The position numbers were made by a program, and so were the translations under genes. From Planctomycetaceae bacterium (lineage in GTDB: Bacteria > Planctomycetota > Phycisphaerae > Phycisphaerales > SM1A02): a stretch of 38,657 nt of DNA. Within the stretch, counting starts at the first letter, position 1. Each line of letters begins with the position of its first letter. Positions 17,143 to 24,952 of the stretch are shown piece by piece. Under the pieces are notes generated by a model, which was given only the letters and a program-made list of their open reading frames with translations, ran no database searches and had not been told where the DNA came from. The stretch lies in contig NYWY01000014.1 in NCBI GenBank assembly GCA_002685335.1, positions 19,017 to 57,673 of the forward strand, given 5' to 3'.

Positions 17143-17422
17143 GAGTCGGATTCACAAGGCGGGGCGACCCCGCCGGGTTCCGGTCGTTCACTTCCCGCGT
17201 CCGCTCCTGGTGGAGTCGGTGGTACACGAAGCAGCCGGCCATGCCGGGACCGAGACAGACCTCGAACATCTGGTCGATGCGATCGAGAGAGAAGCGTGAG
17301 GCGCACCGGTGATCGTCGGAATGGAGATACGGACACGAGCCTTCCGCCGAGAGGTCGGGGTCCGTCGCCTTCGACGCCGGCCGATCCTCCGGGACCCGAC
17401 CGCTGGTCTTTTTCTGGATCAT
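17102..17422 (-). CDS. Small four-cysteine protein upstream of xerD, function unknown
   Basis: 106 residues from ATG 17422, which has GGAG seven bases upstream on the - strand. The conserved-looking core runs CPYLHSDDHRC, then ASRFSLDRIDQMFEVCLG, then GCFVYHRL. Cysteines at 30, 40, 56 and 64 are suited to bind a metal or an Fe-S cluster. The spacing resembles small CPYL...C...C...CPxY-type domains seen in other bacterial proteins, but I cannot name a family. The tail after residue 75 is polar and overlaps xerD by 41 bases. The good ribosome-binding site and compact motif argue that it is real despite the overlap. Confidence 0.6.
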   Translation of the reverse strand: MIQKKTSGRVPEDRPASKATDPDLSAEGSCPYLHSDDHRCASRFSLDRIDQMFEVCLGPGMAGCFVYHRLHQERTREVNDRNPAGSPRLVNPTHEGQSLQLRPISS

Positions 17423-17571
17423 GGAAGTTCTCCACCGCAGATGCGGTCGGTCGCCATGCGCACACCTGACGCCGCTTCCAGCATCGGCAAGGTGCCCTCG
17501 CACCCACCACATTCAGGGATCGCTTCCGGCTTCGCCGGACTTGCGGTCGATCGTCCACCCTGTGCGGAAAA

Positions 17572-17586
17572 GGGCACGGGGATTGT
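17572..17586 (+). promoter_or_regulatory. Candidate sigma-54 promoter of the flagellar operon
   Basis: GGGCACGGGGATTGT compares with the -24/-12 consensus TGGCACGNNNNTTGC at 13 of 15 positions, with the GG and the TTG correctly spaced. The -12 GC is GT here, which weakens it. It lies 50 bases before the first start codon of the flagellar cluster, and rod and ring genes are often sigma-54 dependent. The rest of 17423-17571 shows only a short TCCGGC-TTC-GCCGGA hairpin at 17525-17539. Confidence 0.35.
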
Positions 17587-17636
17587 TCCGCTTCATTCCG
17601 AACGACCCACAACCGCCCATGGCAAGGAGTGCCTCG

Positions 17637-17993
17637 ATGCGGAACGAACCCTCACGGGAGCCTGATGCGGAGCATCAGGACGCCCGAATCAGCCCTGATG
17701 GACGGGAATCACGTCCTGTTCATCGCTTCTCGACCGTCTCCGACGGGGGCGTGGCCACATCGGTCATCGATGCGCCCGTCCTGCAGACCTTGCGCGATCG
17801 TCGGCGCAGACCCGACGCCCCCTCCGCCATCGGCAAGGAGATTCTCCGGCTTGCGACCATCGCAGCGGGGATCCATCGGGCCAGGATCACCGAGCAGGTC
17901 CGCGCGGCCGGGACTGGCACTCCGCTTGCAACGAAGAACCCCGAGCCCACCGCCGGATGCGGTGGGCAGGTTTCAGCGGAGGACGCGGCGTGA
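17637..17993 (+). CDS. Small protein translationally coupled to flgF, function unknown
   Basis: 118 residues from ATG 17637, preceded by an ideal AAGGAG (17624-17629) at seven bases. Its stop TGA overlaps the GTG of the flgF-like gene (GTGA), so the two are coupled. The N-terminal 35 residues are polar and charged. The middle has VIDAPVLQTLRDRRRRP and a likely helix AIGKEILRLATIAAGIHRAR-ITEQVRAAG, and the end is low-complexity. No signal peptide or membrane segment is seen, so it is probably cytoplasmic. It does not match FlgM, FlgN or other flagellar accessory proteins I know. A regulator or export helper is possible but unproven. Confidence 0.6.
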   Translation: MRNEPSREPDAEHQDARISPDGRESRPVHRFSTVSDGGVATSVIDAPVLQTLRDRRRRPDAPSAIGKEILRLATIAAGIHRARITEQVRAAGTGTPLATKNPEPTAGCGGQVSAEDAA

Positions 17994-18745
17994 ACTACGG
18001 ACTCTGGATGTCGGCGGCGGGACTCTCGACGGAAATCCACCGTCAGGACGTCATCGCCAACAATCTGGCCAATGCCGAGACCACCGGCTTCAAGGTCGAC
18101 CAGGCCTTCACTCGGGAACGTCCGGTCGCCCCGCAGGGATTCGGCACTTCGGCTCCGTCGATCCAGATGCTGGAACGACTGGGTGGAGGCGTCCTGGTCG
18201 AGGACACCTTCACCGACTTCAAGCAGGGAGCCTTGATCGACGGCAATGATCTGGACCTCGGCCTCGAAGGGAAGGGCTTCTTCGTGGTTCGCGACGAGAC
18301 CGCGCCCGACGGGCTGGCCTTCACGCGTGACGGTCGATTCAGCCGGAATCTCGACGGCCATCTGGTCGACGGTGAAGGCCGCCGCGTGATGTCGGATCGC
18401 GGCAGCCGCCCGATCCGGCTCGGAACCGGGCAGGTCGAGATCTCCCCCGACGGTCGCATCAACGTCGACGGCGAGTCCGTCGCGAAGCTTCGAATCGCCG
18501 ATCCCGCGGAGGGGGCGCTTCGGAAGGTCGGGGGCAACCTCTACCACGCCGCGGAAGGCACCGCGGCACCCGCCGCCACCGACGTCTCGGTCGCCCAGCG
18601 GAAGTACGAGACTTCGAACGTCGATCCCATCCAGAGCATGAACCAACTCGTCCAGAGTGGCCGATCCGTCCAGGCCGCCGCTCGCTTCATCGATTTCCAC
18701 GATCAGATGATGGAACTCGCGGTCACTCGGATCGCGGTCGGCTGA
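17990..18745 (+). CDS. flgF: Flagellar basal-body rod protein FlgF
   Basis: 251 residues starting at GTG 17990, with GGAGG (17978-17982) seven bases upstream. The N-terminal rod motif is IANNLANAETTGFKVDQAF. The central DLGLEGKGFFVVRDE and FTRDGRFSRNLDGHLV are the FlgE/F/G D1 signature. The C-terminal helix contains SMNQLVQSGRSVQAAARFI. It precedes flgG, and its length fits FlgF (about 250) as the proximal rod subunit exported by the flagellar type III apparatus. It lacks a cleavable signal peptide, as expected. FlgF and FlgG are paralogues; order and length support FlgF. Confidence 0.9.
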   Translation: MNYGLWMSAAGLSTEIHRQDVIANNLANAETTGFKVDQAFTRERPVAPQGFGTSAPSIQMLERLGGGVLVEDTFTDFKQGALIDGNDLDLGLEGKGFFVVRDETAPDGLAFTRDGRFSRNLDGHLVDGEGRRVMSDRGSRPIRLGTGQVEISPDGRINVDGESVAKLRIADPAEGALRKVGGNLYHAAEGTAAPAATDVSVAQRKYETSNVDPIQSMNQLVQSGRSVQAAARFIDFHDQMMELAVTRIAVG

Positions 18746-18781
18746 TCGCCGCCGCCTCCGATTTCTTCAAGGAAGTCCCCC

Positions 18782-19573
18782 ATGAGCTACCTCGCTCTCA
18801 ACAGCTCCGCCACCGGCATGACCGCGCTGAACACTCAGCTCGACGTGATCGCGAACAACATCGCCAATGCGGACACCACCTCGTTCAAGAGCAGTCGAGC
18901 CGACTTTCAGGATCTCTACTACCTGGAGAAGAAGCAGCCCGGAGTCGAGAACCAGATCGCCGACACCCGCACGCCCAACGGTCTTTACGTCGGCCTCGGG
19001 GTCGAGGTCGCCGGAACCCAGCTCGACATGTCGCAGGGTTCTCCCATTCCCAACACCTCCTCCACCGCGCTGATGATCCAGGGCAACGGCTTCTTCCAGG
19101 TGAACACCGGCGACGACTTCGCCTACACCCGCGACGGTGCGTTCCAGAAGAACAGCGAAGGAGACCTGGTCTCGGTCAGCACCGGCTACCGACTGGAGCC
19201 GGCGATCAACATCCCGGCCGAAGCGGAGTCGATCACCGTGGGCCCGCAGGGCACGCTGCAATATCTCCTCCCGGGTCAGACGGAGCCGATCGAGGAACAG
19301 ATCGAGATCGCGATCTTCCAGAACAGTTCCGGCCTGCGGCAACTCGGCGAGAACCTCTACGGCGAGTCGATCGCCTCGGGCCCGCCGATCTCCGGAAACC
19401 CCGGCGAGGATGGAGCGGGAACGATTCTTGCGAAGCATCTCGAAGGCTCCAACGTGGATCCCGTGACCCAGCTGGTCGATCTCATCCGCACCCAGCGGGC
19501 GTTCGAGATGAACAGCCAGGCGTTCAACGCGGCGGACGAGACCCTGCAGACCGTGGTGAACCTCGGCCGCTGA
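18782..19573 (+). CDS. flgG: Flagellar distal rod protein FlgG
   Basis: 263 residues, the usual FlgG length. ATG 18782 follows AAGGA by eight bases. The N-terminus shows DVIANNIANADTTSFKSSRADFQDLYY, the middle shows IQGNGFFQVNTGDDFAYTRDG, and the C-terminus shows GSNVDPVTQLVDLIRTQRAFEMN, all diagnostic of FlgG. It forms the distal rod that crosses the P and L rings, exported without a signal peptide through the flagellar apparatus. It sits 36 bases after flgF in the same operon, directly before flgA. Confidence 0.95.
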   Translation: MSYLALNSSATGMTALNTQLDVIANNIANADTTSFKSSRADFQDLYYLEKKQPGVENQIADTRTPNGLYVGLGVEVAGTQLDMSQGSPIPNTSSTALMIQGNGFFQVNTGDDFAYTRDGAFQKNSEGDLVSVSTGYRLEPAINIPAEAESITVGPQGTLQYLLPGQTEPIEEQIEIAIFQNSSGLRQLGENLYGESIASGPPISGNPGEDGAGTILAKHLEGSNVDPVTQLVDLIRTQRAFEMNSQAFNAADETLQTVVNLGR

Positions 19574-19624
19574 TCCCTCGACTCCTCCTGATTTCTTCTT
19601 CCGTTTCGTGTCGGAGACCGACTG

Positions 19625-20698
19625 ATGAAGCATCCCGTCCAGATCATCGCGTGCATCCTCGTGGGGCTCATCGCCTCCGCGGCCGACGCGGATCGCATCG
19701 AACTTCGACATTCGATCCGACGTCCGTCGGTCGACCAGCCGGTCCGTCTCGCCGACGTCGCGCGGCTCGAGGGTCCGCTCGCCCTGCGGTTCGCTGATCT
19801 GGTGGTCATTCCGGTCGATGGATTTCGCGGTGACGACCGATCCGTGTCATTGACGGTGGGAGAGCTCAGAGACCGGTTGGACGAGGCCGGCGCCGGCTGG
19901 GCCCGCCTCGAACTCTGTGGTGGGACCGTGGTGGTGAGACCGGTCGCGGCGGTGCGAAGACCGCGGACTGGAGCCTCTGCATCCACCTCGCCGGAATCGG
20001 CGTCGCTGGTCCCCTCCGTCACGCTCGGCGACGACTGGTGCTCGGTCCGGGACGCGATGGCGACCCCGGGGAAGGAACTGGTCCGGCATGCGGCCTCCTT
20101 CATCGCGGAAGCGGTGGATGGTCGTGATCTCGATCGGATCCTCATCCGACTCGATCCTCGTGGACTGGATCGACTGGGCGAAGACCTGACGGATCTCACG
20201 GTCCGGGCCCGCGGCGAGGTCCTGGTCGATCGCTTCGACCTCAATCTCCTCGGGCGTTCGGCGAGCGGCAACACCCGGACCGCCCAGGTCCCGGTCGACG
20301 TTCGAATCGTCCGCGACGTTCCGATCGCGGTCGACGACATCGGACGAGGTCGTCGCATCATGGGTGACGGGATCGATCTTCGGGTCGAGCAGCGGCCGAT
20401 GAAGCCCTCCAGCGTCATCGTCGACGTCGAACGACTCGTCGGTCGCCAGACGATCAAGAGGATCGGTGCCGGCGAAGCCGTGCTCGCGCCGATGATGCAG
20501 CCGGAAACGCTGGTGACCAAGGGTTCCGTGGTGACGGTCACGATCCGCTGCGGTGATTCGCTGGTCTCCGGACCCATGACCGCCCGTCAGTCGGGGTGCC
20601 TCGGCGACCTCATCGAATGTGCCAGAAGCAAGAACGACAAGCCGGTGAAATTCCGGATCGTGGGTTTCAACCAGGTCGAACCCCCGACCATTCACTGA
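19625..20698 (+). CDS. flgA: P-ring assembly chaperone FlgA
   Basis: 357 residues. ATG 19625 has GGAG eight bases upstream. A signal peptide is present (MKHPVQIIACILVGLIASAADA), so it acts in the periplasm. The C-terminal third is the SAF-like FlgA domain: IVRDVPIAVDDIGRGRRIMG, then GRQTIKRIGAGEAVLAPMM, then TKGSVVTVTIRCGDSLVSGPMTA. It helps FlgI polymerise into the P ring. Longer than the E. coli protein (about 220) because of an extra N-terminal domain, as in many non-enteric FlgA. It lies between flgG and flgH. Its client FlgI is not encoded in the window. Confidence 0.9.
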   Translation: MKHPVQIIACILVGLIASAADADRIELRHSIRRPSVDQPVRLADVARLEGPLALRFADLVVIPVDGFRGDDRSVSLTVGELRDRLDEAGAGWARLELCGGTVVVRPVAAVRRPRTGASASTSPESASLVPSVTLGDDWCSVRDAMATPGKELVRHAASFIAEAVDGRDLDRILIRLDPRGLDRLGEDLTDLTVRARGEVLVDRFDLNLLGRSASGNTRTAQVPVDVRIVRDVPIAVDDIGRGRRIMGDGIDLRVEQRPMKPSSVIVDVERLVGRQTIKRIGAGEAVLAPMMQPETLVTKGSVVTVTIRCGDSLVSGPMTARQSGCLGDLIECARSKNDKPVKFRIVGFNQVEPPTIH

Positions 20699-20752
20699 TC
20701 ATCGATCTCCTCGAAGACCAGGTCGCCCGACCGCTTCGAATCGGATTCATCC

Positions 20753-21478
20753 ATGAACCTGACGTCACTTCCCGTTCTTCTTCCGATCACGCTGGCCGCG
20801 GCCCTCACCGCGGTAGCCGGGGCCGGGGATGATCCGCTTCCCCTCGTTCTTCCGAGCGGAACCGCCATGCCGGTCGATCAGGGGCTCGCGGCCCAGAGTC
20901 CCTTGATGCGGGCTCGATTGCAGGCGGCGGCCGGTCGACCGGCCCGGTACTCCCAACTCCCGCAGGCTCGTGACTGGGCGGCGGAGGATCTCATTCAGAT
21001 CGTGGTCGTGGAGCAGAGCACCGAGAAGATCGACCAGCGTCGGCAACTCGAGAAGGAGGGGGTCGCCCAGGCCGAGGTCGCGGAGTTCTCGAGCTTCGAC
21101 TTCGGGGCCTTCACGTTCAGCCCGACCACCAGTTCCCAGCTGCCGGGGGTGGAGATCGGCGCGGAAAAGGAATTCGAGGGCCAGGGTCGATACCAGCGGA
21201 AGGACGAGATGTCCGACCGCTTCACCGCGAAGGTGGTCGAAGTGAAGCCCAACGGCAACCTGGTGGTGGAAGCCCGGGTGGTGCGGAACTGGAGCGGGGA
21301 TCAGACCGAGATCACGCTCACCGGGGTGGTCAATCCCAAGTGGATCACCGCGAACGACGCGGTGCTCTCGACCCAGATCGCCGACCTGAAGATCGACAAG
21401 AACCACTCCGGACCGGTCGAGGGCACGACCCAGCGGGGCGTCATCGCCGAGGTGCTCGACTTCCTCTTCGCGTTCTGA
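20753..21478 (+). CDS. flgH: Flagellar L-ring protein FlgH
   Basis: 241 residues. FlgH features are SEDL-type DLIQIVVVEQSTEKIDQRR, a spacer with SSFDFGAFTFSP, EFEGQGRYQRKDEMSDRFTA, VVEVKPNGNLVVEARVVRNW, and the end GVVNPKWITANDAVLSTQIA. It builds the outer-membrane L ring around the distal rod. The signal peptide (about 24 residues, ending AVAGA) has no lipobox cysteine. Classical FlgH is a lipoprotein, so membrane anchoring here must differ or rely on the ring alone. It ends the recognisable flagellar operon. Confidence 0.9.
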   Translation: MNLTSLPVLLPITLAAALTAVAGAGDDPLPLVLPSGTAMPVDQGLAAQSPLMRARLQAAAGRPARYSQLPQARDWAAEDLIQIVVVEQSTEKIDQRRQLEKEGVAQAEVAEFSSFDFGAFTFSPTTSSQLPGVEIGAEKEFEGQGRYQRKDEMSDRFTAKVVEVKPNGNLVVEARVVRNWSGDQTEITLTGVVNPKWITANDAVLSTQIADLKIDKNHSGPVEGTTQRGVIAEVLDFLFAF

Positions 21479-21590
21479 GTCCCGACAGGTCCTCGCCTGA
21501 GATGTCCGGCAGGGGTGGTTGATCTCGCGTGCTCTCGGTCGGATGATCGTGATGCATCCGACGAGCCCGTCTTCCGGCAGGAGGTCTCTC

Positions 21591-22220
21591 ATGGCGATGT
21601 CGATGATCACGTGTCAGGATTGCGGGGCTCGTCACCATGACCGCTCCAAGTGTCCCTGCCAAGGTGATTCCCGGTCCGGTGGGGGATCGGGTTCCGGGAA
21701 GGTCGGATTCATCCTGTGCTGGGTGGCTCTTTCCCTTGCCTTCGCGGTGGTCATCTCGCTGGTGATCGGGTGGGCCGGAGAAGAGTTCGGCAGGCTTCGG
21801 GGCACGATCGCCGCGGCCGGCATTCTGTTGCTGCTCAACCTTTTCGTCCTGGGCATGCTGACCGAGTCCTGGCTGGATGGCCAAGGAGACTGGGATCCGT
21901 TCAATCACATGCTCGGCAACGCCATGGGTGGTCTGGTGAGGACCTATCAGGATGTGATCGCGATTCGCGACATGCACCAGATGGAACGCCCGTGGATGAA
22001 GGCGGTGGTGGGGAGCTTTCTGGGGATCGTCGGCGGCATGGCCACGATCGGAACCGCCAAGTGGACGCCCCCCACGCTGCTCAACGCACCGATGCCGGCG
22101 GTCACGCTTCCGATGGTGGGGGGCGGCGAGTTCACGACCGCCGACCTGGAAGGGCGGACCACGGTGGTGGTCGTTCGAGCCAACCGAGGCCAAAGCGCCG
22201 GTCGCATCGGAGCGGCCTGA
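21591..22220 (+). CDS. Zinc-ribbon membrane protein, probably truncated by an in-frame TGA
   Basis: 209 residues from ATG 21591, preceded by a perfect AGGAGG (21579-21584). The N-terminus is a small metal-binding knuckle, CQDCGARHHDRSKCPC. Two clear membrane helices follow (GFILCWVALSLAFAVVISLV and IAAAGILLLLNLFVLGML) and a possible third near FLGIVGGMATIGT. Then comes the start of a redoxin-like domain: LPMVGGGEFTTADLEGRTTV. The strand VVVVRAN leads to the place where thioredoxins carry CxxC, but here it reads RGQSA. The frame stops at TGA 22218-22220 and continues in the same frame to 22532. Confidence 0.55.
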   Translation: MAMSMITCQDCGARHHDRSKCPCQGDSRSGGGSGSGKVGFILCWVALSLAFAVVISLVIGWAGEEFGRLRGTIAAAGILLLLNLFVLGMLTESWLDGQGDWDPFNHMLGNAMGGLVRTYQDVIAIRDMHQMERPWMKAVVGSFLGIVGGMATIGTAKWTPPTLLNAPMPAVTLPMVGGGEFTTADLEGRTTVVVVRANRGQSAGRIGAA

Positions 22221-22532
22221 GCCGCGGCGGTCGATCCGGATGGCTTCCCCGACCACCAGTTGATCGTCATGGACCAGTACGGCGAGGTGGAGCCCTATGC
22301 CGAAGGACGTTGGATGAAGGTTCGAGGGCCGATCGCGGTCGGGCGCAAGTGGTTGCGGGAGTCCTTCGGCGACTTCGAGGGCCAGGCGCTTCTGCTGGTC
22401 GTCGATGCGGATCCCGTGGTGCGCCATCTGCGCACCGTTCCCGATCGACCTCCGGCATCCGAGGAGCGGGCGCGGGCGATCGTCGAGGATGTGATCGAAG
22501 AAGCCCGCCGCGTCGAGGGAATTTCAGGCTGA
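22221..22532 (+). pseudogene. In-frame continuation of the thioredoxin-like domain after a TGA
   Basis: The codons after the TGA stay open and read as the rest of the domain: HQLIVMDQYGEVEPYAEGRW, a helix, then QALLLVVDADPVVRHLRTVP and a closing helix ERARAIVEDVIEEA. The sense and composition match the upstream part, so one 313-codon gene appears to be split by a nonsense codon. An internal ATG at 22269 could start a fragment, but it lacks a ribosome-binding site. Sequencing error, a recent nonsense mutation or readthrough are all possible. Confidence 0.55.
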
Positions 22533-22541
22533 GCGAAGACG

Positions 22542-22835
22542 TCAATCACCGGTCGTGCGCCCGCACTCCGGACACCTCATGTCCGCGATCGAACGAAGGT
22601 CGTAGCCGCATTCACGACAGATATCGATCCGGCTACGCGGTTGCCAGCGCCTCGCAGCCCACCAGATCACGACCACGCCCGAGAGGAGGAGGATGTCCGC
22701 CACCAGATAGGTGAACATCCATCCGTTCGGCCAGCCGATCTCCCGGCTGTGCAGGAGTCCGATGATGCCGAACAGCAGGCAGGGGCTGAGAAGGAGGGTC
22801 GCGACGGACGCGAGAATCACCGCCTGCCACTTCAA
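22542..22835 (-). CDS. Two-helix membrane protein with C-terminal zinc ribbon
   Basis: 97 residues starting at TTG 22835, which overlaps the trpS stop codon (TTGA), so translation is coupled. Two membrane helices (WQAVILASVATLLLSPCLLF and MFTYLVADILLLSGVVVIWW) are followed by CRECGYDLRSIADMRCPECG. This two-CxxC ribbon at a membrane protein C-terminus is very common in planctomycetes. The function of these ribbons is unknown. The frame, motif and coupling make the gene convincing. Confidence 0.8.
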   Translation of the reverse strand: MKWQAVILASVATLLLSPCLLFGIIGLLHSREIGWPNGWMFTYLVADILLLSGVVVIWWAARRWQPRSRIDICRECGYDLRSIADMRCPECGRTTGD

Positions 22836-23893
22836 GTCAGTTCGACCTTTCGCTTGAAGAACCCGAGCCCCGCCGCCTCCTTCGCCATGGCAAGAGTCTC
22901 TTCCGCGATGGCGTTCGCTCGAATGGTGCCGGATTTCAGGACGTCGATCACGGCATCGTCGTCACCCTCGTACTTCGCGCGCCGTTCTCGCATCGGTTCC
23001 AGGAGTTCGTTGATCGCGGCCCCGAGTTCCTGCTTGATGTGCCCGTCGCCGATGTCGGCGCCCCGGGCGTATTGATCCTTGATCTCCGCGACCCGGTCGG
23101 CGTCGGGGATGAAGATGTCGCAGTACTGCATGAGGACGTTGGTGGGGTCGCCCGGCTCGGTGGGACTCTGGCGGCCGGTGAAGATCTTGTTGATCCGCTT
23201 CTGGACCTGTTTGGCGGTGTCGGAGATGTGGACCGCGTTGTTGAGCGACTTGCTCATCTTGTTCTCGCCGTCGATGCCGACCAGGCGACCGACCTTGCCC
23301 ACGTCGGCTCGTGGGACGGGGAACACGCCGCCTTCAGCCACGTGACCGTCGTCCTCGATCTTGTCGCCGACGCCGCAGTACATCTGATTGAAGCGGCGGG
23401 CGACCTCCCGGGTCAGTTCGAGGTGAGGGACCTGATCCTCGCCGACCGGAACGCCGACGGGACGGAATGCGAGGATGTCGGCGGTCTGTCCCACCGCGTA
23501 GAGCGGGAAGCCGAAGGAATAGGTCTCGCCGAGGTTCTTGACCTTGATCTCATCCTTGAGGGTCGGGTTGCGCATCACCCGGTTGTAGGGGAGCAGCATC
23601 GCGAAGAGGAACGTGAGTTCCGCGATCGCGGGGATCTCGCTCTGCAGGAAGATCGCGGATCGTTCCGGGTCCACGCCCATGGCCAGGAGGTCGCGGACGA
23701 TCTCCAGGGTGTCGGAGCGGATCTCGTCCGGTTTGTCGGCCCGGGTGGTGAATGCGTGGATGTTCGCCACGATGAAGAAGCAGTCATGGCTTTCCTGCAG
23801 CTCGACCCGACGCTTGACCGACCCGACCCAGTGGCCGAGATGGAGTCTTCCGGTGGGGGTGTCGCCGGTGAGGATGCGGGGTCGTTCGGACAT
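22832..23893 (-). CDS. trpS: Tryptophanyl-tRNA synthetase
   Basis: 353 residues, typical for bacterial TrpRS. Class I signatures are GDTPTGRLHLGHWVGS (HIGH motif as HLGH) near the start and ENKMSKSLNN (KMSKS) about residue 228. Other family blocks are YAVGQTADILAFRPVGVPVG and EDQVPHLELTREVARRFN. It charges tRNA-Trp with tryptophan in the cytoplasm. It is transcribed with the CPBP protease gene upstream and the zinc-ribbon gene downstream. Confidence 0.95.
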   Translation of the reverse strand: MSERPRILTGDTPTGRLHLGHWVGSVKRRVELQESHDCFFIVANIHAFTTRADKPDEIRSDTLEIVRDLLAMGVDPERSAIFLQSEIPAIAELTFLFAMLLPYNRVMRNPTLKDEIKVKNLGETYSFGFPLYAVGQTADILAFRPVGVPVGEDQVPHLELTREVARRFNQMYCGVGDKIEDDGHVAEGGVFPVPRADVGKVGRLVGIDGENKMSKSLNNAVHISDTAKQVQKRINKIFTGRQSPTEPGDPTNVLMQYCDIFIPDADRVAEIKDQYARGADIGDGHIKQELGAAINELLEPMRERRAKYEGDDDAVIDVLKSGTIRANAIAEETLAMAKEAAGLGFFKRKVELT

Positions 23894-23961
23894 GGGATTC
23901 CGTGATCTGCGTCAGAAAGGGGAGCGAAGGGACGGGACGAGCAGGAGCGTACAGCGCGGCA

Positions 23962-24876
23962 TCAGGCCACAGCGGTCGCGAGCAAGAGATTGAAGAGGTT
24001 GAAGCCGGAGTGGGCCAGGATGCAGGCATCCAATCGGCCGGCCCGCTCCCGGAGCAGGCCGAGGGCGACCCCCAGCACGGCAAGGCTGGTCAGCGCGGAG
24101 ATCCGGTTTTCGTCCGGAATCGCCGACAGGTGCATGATGGCGAACAGGGAACCGGTGATGATCGAGGCCGGCCAGGGACCCAGCCCCACCTTCCTCGCCG
24201 ATTGCTGGATGAAACCCCGGTAGAGGATCTCCTCCAGTACCGGCGCGCCGATGACCGCTCCGGCGGCCAGCAGCCACCATGCAGGATCCCGGGGGGCGTC
24301 GACCATCAGGCGAAGCGTCGCGTGGGCGAGGTTGGATGGCGTCTCCGAAGAGATCCACTCCTGGATCAGTTGTCCGAGCACCGAGACGGTCTGCACCAGC
24401 GGAATCGAGATCAGAAGGGTCAGTCCGGCGGCCAGAAATCCGGAGAACGGTCGCATCGGACGGGCGGCGTGGATCGGGCGGACCTGGTTCTTCCAGATCA
24501 CCGCGGCCGGAAGGCAACCCAGAAGCGAGCCGCCGATGCCTCCCCACATGGTGAGGGTGATTCGCCACATGTTCGACGCATCGGCCGGAATCAGTCTCGA
24601 GGCCACCATGACGCCCAGGCCACCCAGGATGAGAGACAGGCCGAAGAGCATCGGACCGACCATCGGTGAAAGTCGCCACGGGGTCGCCAGAGGATGACCG
24701 CGACGACTCGGAGGTCTCCACCCCTGGCTGCGGGCCAGGAGGACCAGGATGACCGGGGCGAGGACCAGATTCATCACCGTCATCCACGCAAAGGAGGATT
24801 CGGGGGTCTCCGGGCCGGCGGCGGCGGGGTCGGCGGCGAGTAGAATCCCGGGTGACACCGGCAGGGCGGCGAACAT
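23962..24876 (-). CDS. CPBP-family intramembrane metalloprotease
   Basis: About 304 residues from ATG 24876. The frame extends further upstream but would run into trpC. Multiple membrane helices precede the CPBP/Abi motifs: EEILYRGF (motif 1, Glu-Glu and Arg), FAIMHLS (motif 2, His) and ILAHSGFNLFNLLL (motif 3, His and Asn). These residues form the metal-dependent active site of CAAX prenyl-protease-like enzymes inside the membrane. The substrate is unknown. The start is uncertain, since no good ribosome-binding site is visible. It is divergent from trpC with a 76-base gap. Confidence 0.85.
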   Translation of the reverse strand: MFAALPVSPGILLAADPAAAGPETPESSFAWMTVMNLVLAPVILVLLARSQGWRPPSRRGHPLATPWRLSPMVGPMLFGLSLILGGLGVMVASRLIPADASNMWRITLTMWGGIGGSLLGCLPAAVIWKNQVRPIHAARPMRPFSGFLAAGLTLLISIPLVQTVSVLGQLIQEWISSETPSNLAHATLRLMVDAPRDPAWWLLAAGAVIGAPVLEEILYRGFIQQSARKVGLGPWPASIITGSLFAIMHLSAIPDENRISALTSLAVLGVALGLLRERAGRLDACILAHSGFNLFNLLLATAVA

Positions 24877-24952
24877 GACCGCCGCCCGGCACGTGCCTCC
24901 TTCGTCGACTTCACGTTCTTTCCGATTCCTCGTCCGGGTACCCCGTCCCATC

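Noticed and set aside
17629..18249. 206-codon + strand frame overlapping the small flagellar gene and flgF
   Set aside because: It is out of frame with both, lacks a ribosome-binding site and has Pro/Arg/Ser-rich shadow composition.
22218..22220. Selenocysteine codon
   Set aside because: The TGA is not at the CxxC-equivalent position of the thioredoxin-like fold, and only a weak 5-bp GGTCG/CGACC stem is seen downstream. A nonsense or sequence error is simpler.
23039..23905. + strand frame of 288 codons opposite trpS
   Set aside because: It is antisense to TrpRS with HIGH and KMSKS motifs; its own translation shows no domain.
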